This document shows positions 62,913-64,000 of a stretch of DNA of 64,000 nt, piece by piece. The notes below the pieces were generated by a model. That model did not search any database and was not told the DNA's origin. It saw nothing but the letters and a program-made list of their open reading frames with translations. The first letter of the stretch is position 1, and every line of letters starts with the position of its first letter. Both the position numbers and the translations under genes were made by a program. Source of the stretch: JAFGAS01 sp963809875 (lineage in GTDB: Bacteria; Desulfobacterota; Zymogenia; Zymogenales; Zymogenaceae); contig CAWELC010000005.1 of NCBI GenBank assembly GCA_963809875.1, positions 372,001 to 436,000 of the forward strand, given 5' to 3'.

Positions 62913-64000
62913 ATGAAAGTAATCGATCCGATCAAGAAGTTCTTCTCCAAGGAAAAGCCCCTCGGCTCCGGCATCTACCACCAGCGGACAACCGACAAGG
63001 ACGGCAACAACTATCGGCTTCACCTGCGGGTGGAAGAGGGGGGAGGGGGGATCCTCTCGATCAACGCCGCCCGGATCCTCCACCTTAACCCGACGGCAAC
63101 GGAACTGGCAAAGCACATCATCGAGGGAAAATCCCGCGAGGAGGCCGTCAGGGCAATCAGGAAACGCTACCGCGTCGGCGCCAAGCAGGCCGCCGCCGAC
63201 TACGATAAGCTTATGAACGTCATCGAATCCCTCACGAAGACCGATGACGTCTGTCCCATCTCGTATCTCGACGTATCGCGCATCGAGCCGTTTTCCACCC
63301 CCGTGAGCGCTCCCTACCGGATGGACCTTGCCCTTACCTACCGGTGCGACAACGGCTGCGGCCACTGCTACGTGAGCAGGGACCGGAAGGTCGCGGAGAT
63401 GGACACGGCATCGTGGAAGAAGGTTATTGACCGCCTGTGGGAGATCGGCATCTACCACGTCTCGTTTACCGGCGGGGAGGCGACGCTGCGGGACGACCTG
63501 GCCCGAGCTCGTCGCCCATACGCAGGACGTCGGTATGGTCTCGGGGCTCCTGACCAACGGCAGGAGGCTTGCCGACAAGAAGTACCTCAAGACACTGGTG
63601 GACGAGGGGATCGACTATTTCCAGATCACGCTGGAGTCGGCCGATAAGACGATCCACAACACGATGGTCGTGACCGGACGGCTGGGACCAGACCGTCGCG
63701 GGGATACGAAACGCGGCAAGGACGGCGCTCTACACCATCACCAACACCACCATCACCCGGCACAATATCAAGACGCTTTCCAAGACCGTCGACTTCATCG
63801 CGGGGCTCGGCGTCAACGCCTTTGCCATGAACAGCATCATCTACAGCGGGGAGGCAAAATCGGGAAAGGACGCGGTCACCGAGGGCCAGCTCGAAAAGGC
63901 GCTGCACGAGGTGACCGAGGCGGCCACGCGCAATAACCTGCGCTTCATCTGGTATACCCCCACGCAGTACTGCAAGCTCGACCCGATGGACCTTTCGATC
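62913..64000 (+). CDS. RRE (PqqD-like)-radical SAM enzyme, 3' end outside window (two frameshifts)
   Basis: Residues 1-115 form a PqqD-like peptide-recognition element (GILSINAARILHLNPTATELAKHIIEGKSREEAVRAIRKRYRV). The radical SAM motif follows: LTYRCDNGCGHCYVS (C145, C149, C152) and FTGGEATLRDDL. After shifts near nt 63500 and 63685 the chain continues ELVAHTQDVGMVSGLLTNGRRLADKKYL, YFQITLESADKTIHNTMVV and TVAGIRNAARTALYTITNTTITRHNIKTLSKTVDFI, ending at the window edge before any SPASM region. It starts 4 bp after the Cys-Ala tail gene. It is the likely modifier of that tail (inference). Confidence 0.83.

Overview
This 64 kb window looks like a contig from a GC-rich anaerobic bacterium of the Desulfobacterota (classical Deltaproteobacteria) type. 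The basis is the gene order argG-argH-small lipoprotein-lysA-dapF-dapA, a four-subunit type pyruvate:ferredoxin oxidoreductase, a B12/PLP/radical-SAM lysine fermentation operon, an anaerobe-style beta-oxidation set, and many radical SAM enzymes. No rRNA, tRNA, CRISPR array, phage or complete insertion sequence was recognised. The phylum call is inference.

Layout. 1-9.5 kb: arginine and lysine/diaminopimelate biosynthesis, FtsH, an RlmD-type rRNA methyltransferase and a pyrimidine-dimer glycosylase. 9.6-16.8 kb: a 2-oxoacid:ferredoxin oxidoreductase operon in which PorD is fused to a GltD-like flavoprotein, then an M20 peptidase, a metallo-beta-lactamase-fold protein and an ABM monooxygenase. 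17-22 kb: a mostly minus-strand group (membrane protein, SDR, a kinase-like protein, cupin, aminotransferase) and a FmdB zinc ribbon. 22.4-25.9 kb: thiolase plus a fused enoyl-CoA hydratase/3-hydroxyacyl-CoA dehydrogenase under a FadR-like operator. 27.1-33.6 kb: a minus-strand radical SAM peptide-modification cluster with three repeat precursors. 34-44.7 kb: a lysine degradation operon (kdd, P-loop protein, kamD, kamE, two aminotransferases, kal, kamA, acyl-CoA synthetase). 44.7-53.9 kb: repeat-rich accessory DNA with small membrane and coiled-coil proteins, a broken AT-rich AlbA_2/Schlafen-like gene, an ABC solute-binding protein, DDAH-like hydrolase and endonuclease III. 54.3-59.3 kb: dnaK, a large acyl-CoA dehydrogenase with a second FadR-like operator, and a PHP phosphatase. 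59.4-64 kb: a LOG protein, small proteins, and a DUF2207-type protein with a Cys-Ala tail next to an RRE-radical SAM enzyme.

The strongest candidate for an undescribed system is 27.1-33.6 kb. Three small proteins share an almost identical Tat-like leader ending in QGQDEC(T/S)GGY and carry cores tiled with aromatic-x-Asn/Asp triplets (19 in one protein). They lie directly upstream of a radical SAM protein, a SPASM-like protein without the radical SAM cysteines, and a 949-residue radical SAM-glycosyltransferase-Lgt fusion. The triplet matches the target motif of cyclophane-forming radical SAM enzymes. A second, independent radical SAM/low-complexity pairing is at 61.3-64 kb. Lysine carbon could leave the Kam operon as crotonyl-CoA/acetoacetyl-CoA and be finished by the thiolase/hydratase-dehydrogenase pair, with reducing power exchanged through the ferredoxin systems (inference).

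Caution: about twenty genes, including essential ones (argH, dapA, ftsH), carry frameshifts, nearly always one extra base. This looks like uncorrected sequencing or assembly error rather than mass pseudogenisation, so these genes are annotated as single CDS spans with the breaks noted.
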